This document shows, piece by piece, positions 34,022-43,237 of a stretch of DNA of 64,000 bases. Origin of the DNA: an uncultured Flavobacteriaceae bacterium (lineage in GTDB: Bacteria > Bacteroidota > Bacteroidia > Flavobacteriales > Flavobacteriaceae); NCBI GenBank assembly GCA_947500525.1, contig CANMSH010000002.1, positions 709,818-773,817 of the forward strand. The letters run 5' to 3'. Position 1 is the stretch's first letter; each line of letters opens with the position of its first letter. The notes under the pieces were generated by a model. That model worked only from the letters and a program-made list of their open reading frames with translations. It was not told the origin of the DNA and ran no database searches. The translations under genes and the position numbers were made by a program.

Positions 34022-34784
34022 GTGTATTCTTTTTTAGAATTTCGTGCGCTAAATTAATATAATTTACCGCTCCTTTACTTGTTGCATCATAAGCAATGAT
34101 ACTTTCTCCATAACTCGGTGCTTCACCAAGTCTTATATTTCGCTGTATAATGGTCTTAAAGACCATCGTATTAAAATGCTTCTTAACTTCTGCTACCACT
34201 TGATTTGACAATCTCAAACGTGAATCATACATGGTTAAAAGTAAACCTTCAATGTCTAAATCAGCATTATGCACTTTTTGTACACTTTTAATGGTATTCA
34301 ATAGCTTACCTAAACCTTCTAGCGCATAATATTCGCATTGAATTGGAATAATTACTGCATTTGCGGCCGTTAGGGCGTTTAGTGTAATCAATCCTAATGA
34401 AGGGGCGCAATCAATAACAATATAATCATAGATATGTTGAATAGGTTCTAGCGCCTTTTTCAACATATACTCTCGTTCATCTTTATCAACAAGTTCAATT
34501 TCTATTGCAACTAAGTCAATGTGGGCGGGAATAATATCCACATTTGGCGAATTCGTTTTAACAATTGCCTCTTTAGCCGTAATTGTATGTTCTAAGATTT
34601 GATAGGTTCCGTTCGTCACTGACTCTACATCTATACCTAAACCTGAAGTTGCATTAGCCTGAGGATCAGCATCAATAAGCAGTACACGCTGTTCGAGCAC
34701 TCCTAATGCCGCCGCCAAATTCACAGTTGTTGTTGTCTTGCCTACTCCCCCTTTTTGATTAGCTATTGCTATTATTTTTCCCAT
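33987..34784 (-). CDS. parA: Chromosome partitioning ATPase ParA (Soj)
   Basis: 265 residues. Deviant Walker A NQKGGVGKTTTTVNLA at 9-24, Walker A' YIVIDCAPSLG, chromosomal-type length. Forms dynamic DNA-bound dimers that position ParB-parS complexes. It is the first gene of the run parA-parB-DUF5683-dapB-lepB-WbqC-DUF6122; I could not identify a consensus promoter in the short upstream gap. Confidence 0.96.
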   Translation of the reverse strand: MGKIIAIANQKGGVGKTTTTVNLAAALGVLEQRVLLIDADPQANATSGLGIDVESVTNGTYQILEHTITAKEAIVKTNSPNVDIIPAHIDLVAIEIELVDKDEREYMLKKALEPIQHIYDYIVIDCAPSLGLITLNALTAANAVIIPIQCEYYALEGLGKLLNTIKSVQKVHNADLDIEGLLLTMYDSRLRLSNQVVAEVKKHFNTMVFKTIIQRNIRLGEAPSYGESIIAYDATSKGAVNYINLAHEILKKNTHGQSSKKASVR

Positions 34785-34850
34785 TAAAAAAACGAATTTT
34801 TCAGGATATAAAAATACGATTATTTAGCAGGAATAAAAATGAAGTTTTGA

Positions 34851-34891
34851 ACAAAAAAGAAAGCTGTTAATATCTATGAATTAACAGCTTC
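34851..34891 (-). terminator. Terminator after the M16 peptidase
   Basis: An 11-bp stem (AAGCTGTTAAT from 34861, ATTAACAGCTT to 34890) is followed on the minus strand by TCTTTTTTG. It isolates the M16 gene from parA. Confidence 0.82.
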
Positions 34892-34916
34892 TCGTAAAAC
34901 ACTAGTAGTGTGATTC

Positions 34917-37763
34917 TTACTTTTTATCTTCTGGATTTAAAACCATTAAGATATATCCTTTCGTAAGGTACTTTTTAGCAACAGCTTGAATATCTTTTCC
35001 GTTAATAGCATCAATATCCTTTGTGGCTCTCACCACCTTAAGCTTATCCGTTTTATTGTAATCTGCATTTTTTAACGCATTGATCCAATACCTATTCTTC
35101 TTAAGATTCTCTTTATACTCTAGTAATTGGGCCTCTTTTATTTTAGCCACATCTTTTTCTTCAGGACCGTTATCAATAATTTGTTGAAGTTCTTTTAACG
35201 CGGCTTCTTTTAATTTCGTAACATTTTCTGGACCACATGGAAACGAAATAGAGAAATTATATGAACCATAAGGAGTCTTACTAATACCTCCTCGAGCTCC
35301 AGCCCCATAAACACCAGCCTCTTCTTCACGCAATTTTTCAATCAATTTAATAGATAAAATTTCTCCTAAACTTCTAAGCATGTGGTTTTCTTTACTGCTA
35401 TATTCAGTCTCTCCGCGATAGCTAATAACTACATTACTCTTAGGTTCTGTTCCTTTCTTTACAATTTTTTCATGAGAACCTGAGCGCGGTCTAAATGCAT
35501 GGTCTTTATATGTTTCTCTAGTTTCACTGCTTGGTAAACTTGCAATATATAGTTTCGCATACTCTTTCAGTTTTGCCTCATCTAAATTACCTACAAAATA
35601 GAATTTAAAATCTCCCGCATTTGCAAAACGTTCTTTATATTTTTCATAAGCAAGTCCATAATCTGCATTATCTAAGTCTTCCGGTGTAGGAAATCCTAAA
35701 TAGCGTGGGTTTCCTTCATTCATAAACTTACCTGTTTCTATTTGAAAAAAGATATTAGGGTTCGACAATACATTCCCTAAAAAGGCTTTTTGTTTCGAAA
35801 CGAATGATTTGAAAGCTTTGTCATCTTTATTTAGCGAAGTAAAATATAAGTGTGTCAACTGAAATAAGGTTTCAAGATCCTTTGGTGTTGATGAACCACT
35901 AAAACCTTCACTGTTTTGACCTATGAACGGGCGTACTCTTGCAATCTTACCCGACATCATTTTTCCCATCTCTATTTTATTCATACCGTTTACTCCAGCT
36001 TCTGTCAACCCTCCATTAGCAATACCAATTTTTAAAACGTCAGCATCAGAATATAAAGAAGTACCTCCATAACTAAAGGCTTCCATTAATACTTCATCAT
36101 CTTTAAAATCTGTCTTCTTGTATACTACTGTTGCTCCATTCACTAAAGTCAAGGTCATTGTACCTAAAGCCTCATTCTTCACTTGTTTGATGATTGCTCC
36201 CGCCTTTGGCAAAGTACTCATCAATGATTCAGCTATTTCAGTATCTTCGTATGGCTTTATATTGGCACTTTCAACCGCCGTCAATAAGTCTAGAACTTGT
36301 TTCTCAGTTGCTTTTTCAACACCTTCTTTCTCTGCACCTGTAAAAACGACTACTCGGTTATCTTTTCTCAAATAATCCTTTATCAATGCATTTATTTCGT
36401 TCAATTGAATTGAAGGAACTGCTCGTTTGGTAAAGTTATATTCCCATTCAATTCCTGGCATTGCCTCTTGGTTTAAAAAGTTTCGTAAGTACTCACCCGC
36501 ATATCTAGCAGATTCTGTCTTATCTTTATTTTTAAACGCTTTTTCCATACTTGCCAAGATATCTTTTTTGGCTCTCTTAAATTCTCCAGCTTGAAAACCA
36601 TAACGTTTAACACGTTCATTCTCTTCTAGCAAGGCCTTTAAAGCGGTAAGTTGGCCCGTGGCGCTTGTCATGGCAAATGATTGGTATGCACTTTTGTTTT
36701 TTGCAAACGTACCACCATGTGATGAGGAACCAAAAACAAAAGGAGGATTTTCACTTTCTACCAATTCTCCTAAACGATTATTGATCATTTGAGAAAACAA
36801 CCTTTTAACAATTGATTTTCTATAGCCTTCAACAGTAGTTGCTGGCTTAGATGATGTTTTGTCTTTATACATCAATCGCACTTGATTGAATGTAGACTCT
36901 TTATCCGTTTCGATAGAAACAAAGGTTTCTTCATGATTTGGTACATCGAATATCTTACGCTCACGAGGATTTTTCGCTGCAGGCACGTTACCAAAGTGTT
37001 TTTTGATTTTTGCCTCTAACTTATCTACATCTACATCTCCAACAGCAACAACAGCCATTAAATCAGGACGATACCAATCTTTCTTAAATCTTCGTATCGC
37101 TTCGTAACTAAAATTTTCTAAAATTTTCTTTTTACCGATGGGTAAGCGCTTTGCATATTTTGAATTATTCATCATTTTTGGTAAATAATTCGCCATCATT
37201 CTTTTATCTGCTCCCAAACCTAGTCGGTATTCTTCTAAAACAACACCTCTTTCCTTATCTATTTCTTCATCTGTTAAGTTGGTATTAAAAGCCCAATCTT
37301 CTAGAATCTGAAAACCTTTATCCAGTTTTTCCTCGTCCTCACTAGGAATGGGTAAAATATAAACTGTTTCATCAAAACTAGTATACGCGTTTAAGTGTGC
37401 CCCAAATTTGACTCCGATACTTTGAAGATAATCTACCAATTCATTTTTCTTGAAATTTTTCGTTCCATTAAAATTCATATGCTCCATAAAATGAGCTAAT
37501 CCTTGTTGATCATCATCTTCTAAAATAGAACCCGCATTCACAGCCAAACGTAATACCACTTTATTTTCTGGCTTTCCGTTGTTTCTGATGTAATACTTAA
37601 GTCCGTTCTCAAGAGTACCTGTTCGTACATTAGGGTCTACAGGTATTAACCCATCTTTTATTTCTATCGCTTTTTCTTTAGCGTCTTTGATCATGGTCTC
37701 TTGACCAAAACTACTCGTAACAAAAAGGGAAATGGACAGAAACGTTAATAGTATTTTTTTCAT
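34917..37763 (-). CDS. M16 family zinc peptidase (pitrilysin-like), secreted
   Basis: 948 residues, signal peptide ending SSFGQ. Tandem M16 halves: the active N-half carries the inverted zinc motif HFMEH (91-95) with the third glutamate in the EERGVVLEEYR-like stretch near 165-180; the C-half (about 500-948) is inactive and shows the RGGISKTPYGSYNFSIS substrate-binding segment. It would degrade peptides in the periplasm or at the surface. Monocistronic, with its own terminator. Confidence 0.94.
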   Translation of the reverse strand: MKKILLTFLSISLFVTSSFGQETMIKDAKEKAIEIKDGLIPVDPNVRTGTLENGLKYYIRNNGKPENKVVLRLAVNAGSILEDDDQQGLAHFMEHMNFNGTKNFKKNELVDYLQSIGVKFGAHLNAYTSFDETVYILPIPSEDEEKLDKGFQILEDWAFNTNLTDEEIDKERGVVLEEYRLGLGADKRMMANYLPKMMNNSKYAKRLPIGKKKILENFSYEAIRRFKKDWYRPDLMAVVAVGDVDVDKLEAKIKKHFGNVPAAKNPRERKIFDVPNHEETFVSIETDKESTFNQVRLMYKDKTSSKPATTVEGYRKSIVKRLFSQMINNRLGELVESENPPFVFGSSSHGGTFAKNKSAYQSFAMTSATGQLTALKALLEENERVKRYGFQAGEFKRAKKDILASMEKAFKNKDKTESARYAGEYLRNFLNQEAMPGIEWEYNFTKRAVPSIQLNEINALIKDYLRKDNRVVVFTGAEKEGVEKATEKQVLDLLTAVESANIKPYEDTEIAESLMSTLPKAGAIIKQVKNEALGTMTLTLVNGATVVYKKTDFKDDEVLMEAFSYGGTSLYSDADVLKIGIANGGLTEAGVNGMNKIEMGKMMSGKIARVRPFIGQNSEGFSGSSTPKDLETLFQLTHLYFTSLNKDDKAFKSFVSKQKAFLGNVLSNPNIFFQIETGKFMNEGNPRYLGFPTPEDLDNADYGLAYEKYKERFANAGDFKFYFVGNLDEAKLKEYAKLYIASLPSSETRETYKDHAFRPRSGSHEKIVKKGTEPKSNVVISYRGETEYSSKENHMLRSLGEILSIKLIEKLREEEAGVYGAGARGGISKTPYGSYNFSISFPCGPENVTKLKEAALKELQQIIDNGPEEKDVAKIKEAQLLEYKENLKKNRYWINALKNADYNKTDKLKVVRATKDIDAINGKDIQAVAKKYLTKGYILMVLNPEDKK

Positions 37764-37899
37764 GTGTAAATTGATTAATGAATGAATTAATTAAAATAAT
37801 TTAACCACAAATTAAGGTTTAAATTACGTGTGTTAAAATTATTAAATTTTATCTAAAATTAACCATCAAAAAATAATTTTAATTTTTTAAAATAATCTA

Positions 37900-37929
37900 T
37901 TGCCATACACAAAAGGATTTGTATATTTG
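37900..37929 (+). promoter_or_regulatory. Strong promoter for rpmH
   Basis: TTG 37900-37902, 19-nt spacer, TATATTTG 37922-37929: a full match to the Bacteroidota consensus. The leader to the ATG at 38004 is about 65-70 nt. Confidence 0.82.
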
Positions 37930-38003
37930 CGCACGATTTCAGGGGCTATAATTTTCTCCCTTCAGGTCAAAAAGACAAAATAAAGTTATTAAAGACATAA
38001 GTA

Positions 38004-38165
38004 ATGAGTAAAAGAACGTTTCAACCATCAAAGAGAAAGAGAAGAAATAAACACGGCTTTATGGAAAGAATGGCAAGTGTTAATGGTAGAAAGGTATTAG
38101 CTAGAAGAAGAGCTAAAGGTAGAAAGAGATTGACTGTGTCATCTGACCCAAGACCAAAGAAATAA
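38004..38165 (+). CDS. rpmH: 50S ribosomal protein L34
   Basis: 53 residues: [19 protein letters not shown] at the start and [20 protein letters not shown] in the second half are the L34 signature. Basic, small, part of the large subunit. In many bacteria rpmH is close to dnaA and rnpA; here it stands alone between the M16 peptidase and carB, with its own promoter and terminator. Confidence 0.97.
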   Translation: MSKRTFQPSKRKRRNKHGFMERMASVNGRKVLARRRAKGRKRLTVSSDPRPKK

Positions 38166-38188
38166 TGATATTCTCATTAATGATATAC

Positions 38189-38222
38189 AAGGTGTTACTT
38201 TTTTAAGTAACACCTTTTTTTA
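38189..38222 (+). terminator. Terminator after rpmH
   Basis: A 12-bp perfect stem AAGGTGTTACTT / AAGTAACACCTT (38189-38200 with 38205-38216), a TTTT loop and a T-run. Confidence 0.9.
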
Positions 38223-38322
38223 TATCTTTTTAATAAGTTTTTTATATCTGTTAAAAATCACATCATTAAATTTAAAATATTTGTAACCCGAAAAAAATAA
38301 CTAGTAAACCTCTTATTTAGAA

Positions 38323-41172
38323 ATGCCGAAAAATAAAGACATCAAATCAATTTTAATTATAGGTTCAGGTCCAATCATCATCGGACAAGCATGCGAATTT
38401 GACTATTCAGGATCTCAATCATTGCGATCGCTACGGGAAGAAGGTATAGAGACAATTCTAATTAATTCTAATCCAGCGACTATCATGACAGATCCAACAA
38501 TGGCTGATCATGTATACTTATTGCCGCTTACCACAAAATCTATCATACAAATATTGAAGGAACATCCTCAAATAGATGCCGTTTTACCTACTATGGGTGG
38601 ACAAACAGCTTTGAACCTTTGTATTGAAGCTGATAATAAAGGAATTTGGAAAGATTTTAATATAGAGTTGATTGGTGTTGATATTGATGCTATCAATGTT
38701 ACAGAAGATAGAGAACAATTTCGTAATCTCATGGGAAAAATTGGGGTCGACATGGCACCTCAAGCAACAGCGACCTCCTTTTTAAAAGGAAAAGAAATAG
38801 CGCAAGAATTTGGATTTCCATTGGTGATACGTTCTTCTTACACCCTAGGTGGTGCTGGAGCATCTATTGTATATAAGGCAGAGGACTTTGATGAACTTTT
38901 AAGAAGAGGATTAGAAGCATCTCCTATTCATGAGGTGATGATTGACAAAGCCATGATGGGTTGGAAAGAATATGAACTAGAATTACTGCGTGATAGAAAT
39001 GATAATGTTGTGATTATTTGTGCCATAGAAAATATGGATCCAATGGGTATTCATACTGGAGATTCTATTACTGTAGCACCAGCCATGACCTTAAGTGATC
39101 GTACCTATCAACGTATGAGAGATATGTCTATTCATATGATGCGTTCTATTGGTGACTTTGAAGGTGGTTGTAATGTACAATTCGCCGTAAGTCCGGATGA
39201 AAAAGAGGATATAATTGCGATTGAAATTAACCCAAGGGTTTCTAGATCTTCGGCATTAGCGAGTAAAGCCACGGGGTATCCTATCGCAAAAGTTGCTACG
39301 AAACTTGCCATCGGTTATACTCTTGATGAACTCGACAATCAAATTACTAAAACTACCTCTGCTTTATTCGAACCAACACTCGATTATGTGATTGTAAAAA
39401 TACCACGTTGGAACTTTGATAAATTTGAAGGTTCAGATCGAACGTTAGGCTTGCAAATGAAGGCTGTTGGGGAAGTAATGGGTATAGGACGATCTTTTCA
39501 AGAAGCTTTACATAAAGCAACGCAATCTCTTGAAATTAAGCGTAATGGTATTGGCGCTGATGGGAAAGGATATAAAGATTACAATCAGATAATTGACAAA
39601 TTAAAAAATGCAAGTTGGGATCGTGTTTTTGTTATTTATGATGCCATTCAAATGGGAATTCCATTGAGTAGAATTCATGAGATTACCAAAATCGACATGT
39701 GGTATTTAAAGCAATATGAAGAATTGCATGCCATCGAAAAAGAAATCTCAACGTACGACTTAGAGACACTTCCTAAAGAACTATTGTTAGAAGCGAAGCA
39801 AAAAGGTTATGGTGATAGACAAATTGCCCATATGTTAGATTGCTTAGAAAGTGAGGTATATAGCAAACGTCAAACATTAAATATTAATAGAGTTTATAAA
39901 TTAGTAGATACCTGTGCTGCCGAATTTAGTGCTCAAACACCTTATTATTACTCTACGTTTGAAAGTAATAGCATTCGCAACGGTGTAGCCTTCGCGGAAA
40001 ATGAATCTGTAGTTTCTGATAAGAAAAAAGTAGTGGTATTGGGTTCTGGACCGAATAGAATCGGACAAGGAATAGAATTTGACTATTGCTGCGTACATGG
40101 AGTATTAGCCGCCAAGGAAGCTGGTTATGAAACCATCATGATTAATTGTAATCCTGAAACCGTTTCTACTGATTTCGATACGGCAGATAAATTGTATTTC
40201 GAGCCTGTTTTTTGGGAACATATTTATGACATTATTCAGCATGAAAAGCCCGAAGGAGTTATAGTACAGCTTGGAGGACAAACTGCCTTAAAGTTAGCTG
40301 AAAAGCTTTCTAAATATGGAGTTAAAATCATAGGTACTTCTTTTGAAGCCTTAGATTTAGCCGAAGATAGAGGCCGTTTTTCTAAACTATTACAAGAATT
40401 AGATATTCCTTATCCTCAATTTGGAACAGCTACCACTGCCGACGAAGCTCTTGCGATTGCTGATGAATTAGACTTCCCTATTCTAGTTAGACCTTCGTAT
40501 GTATTAGGAGGTCAGGGTATGAAAATTGTCATCAACAAAGAAGAACTAGAAGAGCATGTGGTAGACTTGCTTCGAAAAATACCAAATAATGTTTTACTCT
40601 TAGATCATTATTTAGATGGTGCTATTGAAGCTGAAGCTGATTCTATTTGCGATGGCGACGATGTACAAATTATTGGTATTATGGAGCATATAGAGCCTTG
40701 TGGAGTTCACTCGGGAGATTCAAATGCAACATTACCACCATTTAATTTAGGTGAATTCGTAATGCAGCAAATAAAGGATCATACAGTAAAAATTGCCAAA
40801 GCTTTAAAAACTGTGGGTCTAATTAATATTCAATTTGCAGTAAAAGATGATGTGGTATATATAATTGAAGCCAATCCTAGAGCCTCTCGTACGGTACCGT
40901 TTATTGCAAAAGCATATCAACAACCGTACGTAAATTATGCTACAAAAGTAATGCTCGGTGATATGAAAGTAAAAGACTTTAAATACGATCCGAAGTTAGA
41001 GGGCTTTGCTATCAAACAACCAGTATTCTCGTTTAACAAATTCCCGAATGTTGACAAACGTTTAGGACCTGAGATGAAATCTACAGGTGAGAGTATTTTA
41101 TTTATTGATAGTTTAAAAGACGATCAGTTCTATGAATTATACTCTAGACGTAAGATGTATTTGAGTAAATAA
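38323..41172 (+). CDS. carB: Carbamoyl-phosphate synthase large subunit
   Basis: 949 residues. Two ATP-grasp halves: the first with GSGPIIIGQACEFDYSG and GGAGASIVY, the second (from about 565) with GSGPNRIGQGIEFDYCC and VLGGQGMKIV. It makes carbamoyl phosphate for pyrimidine and arginine synthesis with CarA, which is not in this window. It is about 120 residues shorter than the E. coli enzyme and stops right after the second ATP-grasp domain, so the C-terminal MGS allosteric domain (UMP/ornithine control) is absent, as is usual in Bacteroidota. A hairpin terminator follows. Confidence 0.95.
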   Translation: MPKNKDIKSILIIGSGPIIIGQACEFDYSGSQSLRSLREEGIETILINSNPATIMTDPTMADHVYLLPLTTKSIIQILKEHPQIDAVLPTMGGQTALNLCIEADNKGIWKDFNIELIGVDIDAINVTEDREQFRNLMGKIGVDMAPQATATSFLKGKEIAQEFGFPLVIRSSYTLGGAGASIVYKAEDFDELLRRGLEASPIHEVMIDKAMMGWKEYELELLRDRNDNVVIICAIENMDPMGIHTGDSITVAPAMTLSDRTYQRMRDMSIHMMRSIGDFEGGCNVQFAVSPDEKEDIIAIEINPRVSRSSALASKATGYPIAKVATKLAIGYTLDELDNQITKTTSALFEPTLDYVIVKIPRWNFDKFEGSDRTLGLQMKAVGEVMGIGRSFQEALHKATQSLEIKRNGIGADGKGYKDYNQIIDKLKNASWDRVFVIYDAIQMGIPLSRIHEITKIDMWYLKQYEELHAIEKEISTYDLETLPKELLLEAKQKGYGDRQIAHMLDCLESEVYSKRQTLNINRVYKLVDTCAAEFSAQTPYYYSTFESNSIRNGVAFAENESVVSDKKKVVVLGSGPNRIGQGIEFDYCCVHGVLAAKEAGYETIMINCNPETVSTDFDTADKLYFEPVFWEHIYDIIQHEKPEGVIVQLGGQTALKLAEKLSKYGVKIIGTSFEALDLAEDRGRFSKLLQELDIPYPQFGTATTADEALAIADELDFPILVRPSYVLGGQGMKIVINKEELEEHVVDLLRKIPNNVLLLDHYLDGAIEAEADSICDGDDVQIIGIMEHIEPCGVHSGDSNATLPPFNLGEFVMQQIKDHTVKIAKALKTVGLINIQFAVKDDVVYIIEANPRASRTVPFIAKAYQQPYVNYATKVMLGDMKVKDFKYDPKLEGFAIKQPVFSFNKFPNVDKRLGPEMKSTGESILFIDSLKDDQFYELYSRRKMYLSK

Positions 41173-41203
41173 GTCTTTTAACACATTAAGAAGCAACTAT
41201 TTA

Positions 41204-41243
41204 AAGGCAATTGTATCATACAGATATAATTGCCTTACTTTTT
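41204..41243 (+). terminator. Terminator after carB
   Basis: AAGGCAATT (41204-41212) / AATTGCCTT (41228-41236) with a 15-nt loop and ACTTTTT tail. It ends 5 nt before the next ATG, so the small lipoprotein gene must be driven by readthrough or by a promoter inside the hairpin. Confidence 0.7.
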
Positions 41244-41247
41244 GGAT

Positions 41248-41730
41248 ATGAATGCTCACAAAACTATAAATTTCCCACTGCTATTTCCTATAATTCTCCT
41301 CACACTTGTTGTAGGTAGTTGTGATGCTGACGATTCTTTTACAATAGAAAATCCGAAGGTTCTAGATTTTCAAAGTTTTACCTTGGAAGTACCACAAGAT
41401 TGGACGAGTTTTACGCAGCAAGGTATTGACACTTATGTAGGTGGTCTCACAAATAAGATAGATACCTTATATTTTGACTATGGATATCTCTCTTTTGGGT
41501 CATTAGATGATATCAAAGCAAATGACGAGACATTATCTTTTCAAGCACTAAAAATAGATGGTGAAGATGCCAAAATAGTCAAAGAAACAAGAGCCGAAGA
41601 AACAGAAATTCGATATTCTTTATATGTTGATAAAAGAGATCAAAATAATTTGAATCGATTATACGTATACGGACTAACCAATGAACAACTTATTACAGCC
41701 ATTTTTTTAAGTCATAAATTTACCGACTAA
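41248..41730 (+). CDS. Lipoprotein, unknown function
   Basis: 160 residues from the ATG at 41248 (a TTG at 41230 is in frame but lies in the carB terminator). Lipobox VVGSC with a long hydrophobic run before it. The mature part, with FTLEVPQDWTSFTQQGIDTY and a C-terminal ITAIFLSHKF, resembles PsbP/MOG1-like folds seen in flavobacterial lipoproteins, but I do not assign a family. Its stop abuts the stop of the convergent cytochrome gene. Confidence 0.75.
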   Translation: MNAHKTINFPLLFPIILLTLVVGSCDADDSFTIENPKVLDFQSFTLEVPQDWTSFTQQGIDTYVGGLTNKIDTLYFDYGYLSFGSLDDIKANDETLSFQALKIDGEDAKIVKETRAEETEIRYSLYVDKRDQNNLNRLYVYGLTNEQLITAIFLSHKFTD

Positions 41731-42075
41731 TTATTCCTGAAACCCTCCAGTTTGCCAATCTTTTATCAGTTGAATTTCATCCTCGGTTAATTTTGGCCTA
41801 TTCCCAGGAGGCATTGTACCATTCTCTACAAGCATGATAAGTTCACTGTTCTCAACAGCACTCTTAACTTGAGTAGCTGTCGTTAATGCTATAGGCGCTC
41901 CATTAATCGGAGGATCTAAATGACAAGACAAACAGTAATCTTCCATAATGATTTTCACAGCACCATTATAGGTTACGGTAGCATCACGTGGTGTTGGGGT
42001 AGGTTCTTCATCAGACGAACAATTTGTTGTCATGATGAGGACAGATAAAACGAGGAATGTTGTTAATTTTTTCAT
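41731..42075 (-). CDS. Small c-type cytochrome lipoprotein
   Basis: 114 residues. Lipoprotein signal ending TTNC (Cys19). A single haem site CLSCH (C48, C51, H52) and an axial Met in GTMPPG (M88) make this a one-haem cytochrome c of the kind often fused to or encoded near sugar/alcohol dehydrogenases. It could accept electrons from periplasmic enzymes such as the GMC oxidoreductase 4 kb away; this is inference. Confidence 0.85.
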   Translation of the reverse strand: MKKLTTFLVLSVLIMTTNCSSDEEPTPTPRDATVTYNGAVKIIMEDYCLSCHLDPPINGAPIALTTATQVKSAVENSELIMLVENGTMPPGNRPKLTEDEIQLIKDWQTGGFQE

Positions 42076-42192
42076 AAAGAGGTTTATTAAATTTGCATAA
42101 AATCATACAGTCCTTAAAATATAACTGCTTAAATTAACATTTAGTATGAAATATTGTTAGTTTATATAAAAAACAGTACTAATCACATACTT

Positions 42193-42546
42193 ATGACAGA
42201 ACTTATCTTTATTTACAATGCGAAATCTGATCGATTAAATTCGCTAATCGAATTTGCACATAAAATAGTAAGTCCTTCTACATATGCCTGCGACTTATGT
42301 ACACTTACTCATGGAAATTTTGGAGAGCGCGAAACTTGGAAAACTTTCAAAGACAATGCTAACATTCCGTTGACCTTCTATCATATCGATGAGTTCGAAA
42401 AGCTATTTCCTGATAGGTTTACTTATCCAGTAATCTTAAAAAACGAAGCAAATCAACTTTCTGTTTTATTAAACGCTGAAGCTATTGCCAGTTTTAAAAC
42501 TACTGAGGCATTGATTGAAGCGCTTCAGGAATTGGTTGAAGGCTGA
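42193..42546 (+). CDS. Conserved small protein with CDLCTLTHG motif
   Basis: 117 residues from the ATG at 42193. Cytoplasmic. ELIFIYNAKSDRLNSLIEFA is followed by a Cys pair in YACDLCTLTHGNFGERE and then a hydrophobic strand FTYPVILKN. Relatives occur in Bacteroidota and cyanobacteria and are sometimes labelled GTPase, but no G-motifs are visible here, so I leave the function open. The Cys pair and position of the histidine suggest a thioredoxin-like or metal-binding fold. Confidence 0.7.
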   Translation: MTELIFIYNAKSDRLNSLIEFAHKIVSPSTYACDLCTLTHGNFGERETWKTFKDNANIPLTFYHIDEFEKLFPDRFTYPVILKNEANQLSVLLNAEAIASFKTTEALIEALQELVEG

Positions 42547-42680
42547 TGGTTAATGGGTATAGAAAGATTTCTTATCATTCTGCGAATTTTATTGTAATCC
42601 TCGCGATAGCAGAGATCCAGCTTTTTAATGTTCTCTTTGTGGCATCAAAACAAAAAAGAACATTCAAACCTAAACACTTC

Positions 42681-43154
42681 TTACTGTACTTTCACATACT
42701 CCAACACCATTTCAACAGGCGCATCATTGGCCCAACTGATATACGTAATGGTAAGTTTTTTGTTCTCTATTTTATAATCGACCGCACCTTCAAAAAGATC
42801 ACCTCTTAATGCACTTCTAAAGGGTCCGGGGTCAGCTTCTTTTTGATCAAACCAAGCAGAACTCTCATATCTAAAGATCAATTGTTCTCTATTCTCTAAT
42901 AATAAACCGGTATATTCTTGCCATAGTGAAACATCCTCGCGTGTTTGTCCTTCATAAAACCCATAAATCTCAGCACGCCTTTCAAAGGTAAAATCATCAA
43001 ATATTTGTATTTCATCGAGTCGATATCCATCTCTTTGTTGGAGTTCTTCGGTTTTGGTCCATGTACCAACAAGTTCCTCTTGAAGATCGTTGCTATTACA
43101 AGAAAGCACAGCACATGTACTCAGTAATAATAAGAGTATTCTAATAGATTTCAT
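42681..43154 (-). CDS. Lipocalin-like lipoprotein
   Basis: 157 residues. Lipobox AVLSC (Cys19), then ELVGTWTKTEE and strand-rich sequence (FDDFTFERRAEI, YKIENKKLTITYIS), the pattern of lipocalin-like proteins in Bacteroidota. Ligand unknown. It is monocistronic, about 80 nt downstream of the M61 gene end. Confidence 0.75.
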   Translation of the reverse strand: MKSIRILLLLLSTCAVLSCNSNDLQEELVGTWTKTEELQQRDGYRLDEIQIFDDFTFERRAEIYGFYEGQTREDVSLWQEYTGLLLENREQLIFRYESSAWFDQKEADPGPFRSALRGDLFEGAVDYKIENKKLTITYISWANDAPVEMVLEYVKVQ

Positions 43155-43237
43155 AAACGTTAAGTTAGTTGTTTCTAATTAGATGCTCTGATTATCAAAT
43201 GGTTGCTTCTTTAGAAAAATAGAAGAATTACAACAAT

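Noticed and set aside
42546..42809. 87-residue + strand frame after the CDLC protein
   Set aside because: It overlaps the clear lipoprotein gene on the other strand for half its length, and its product shows no recognisable family or signal.
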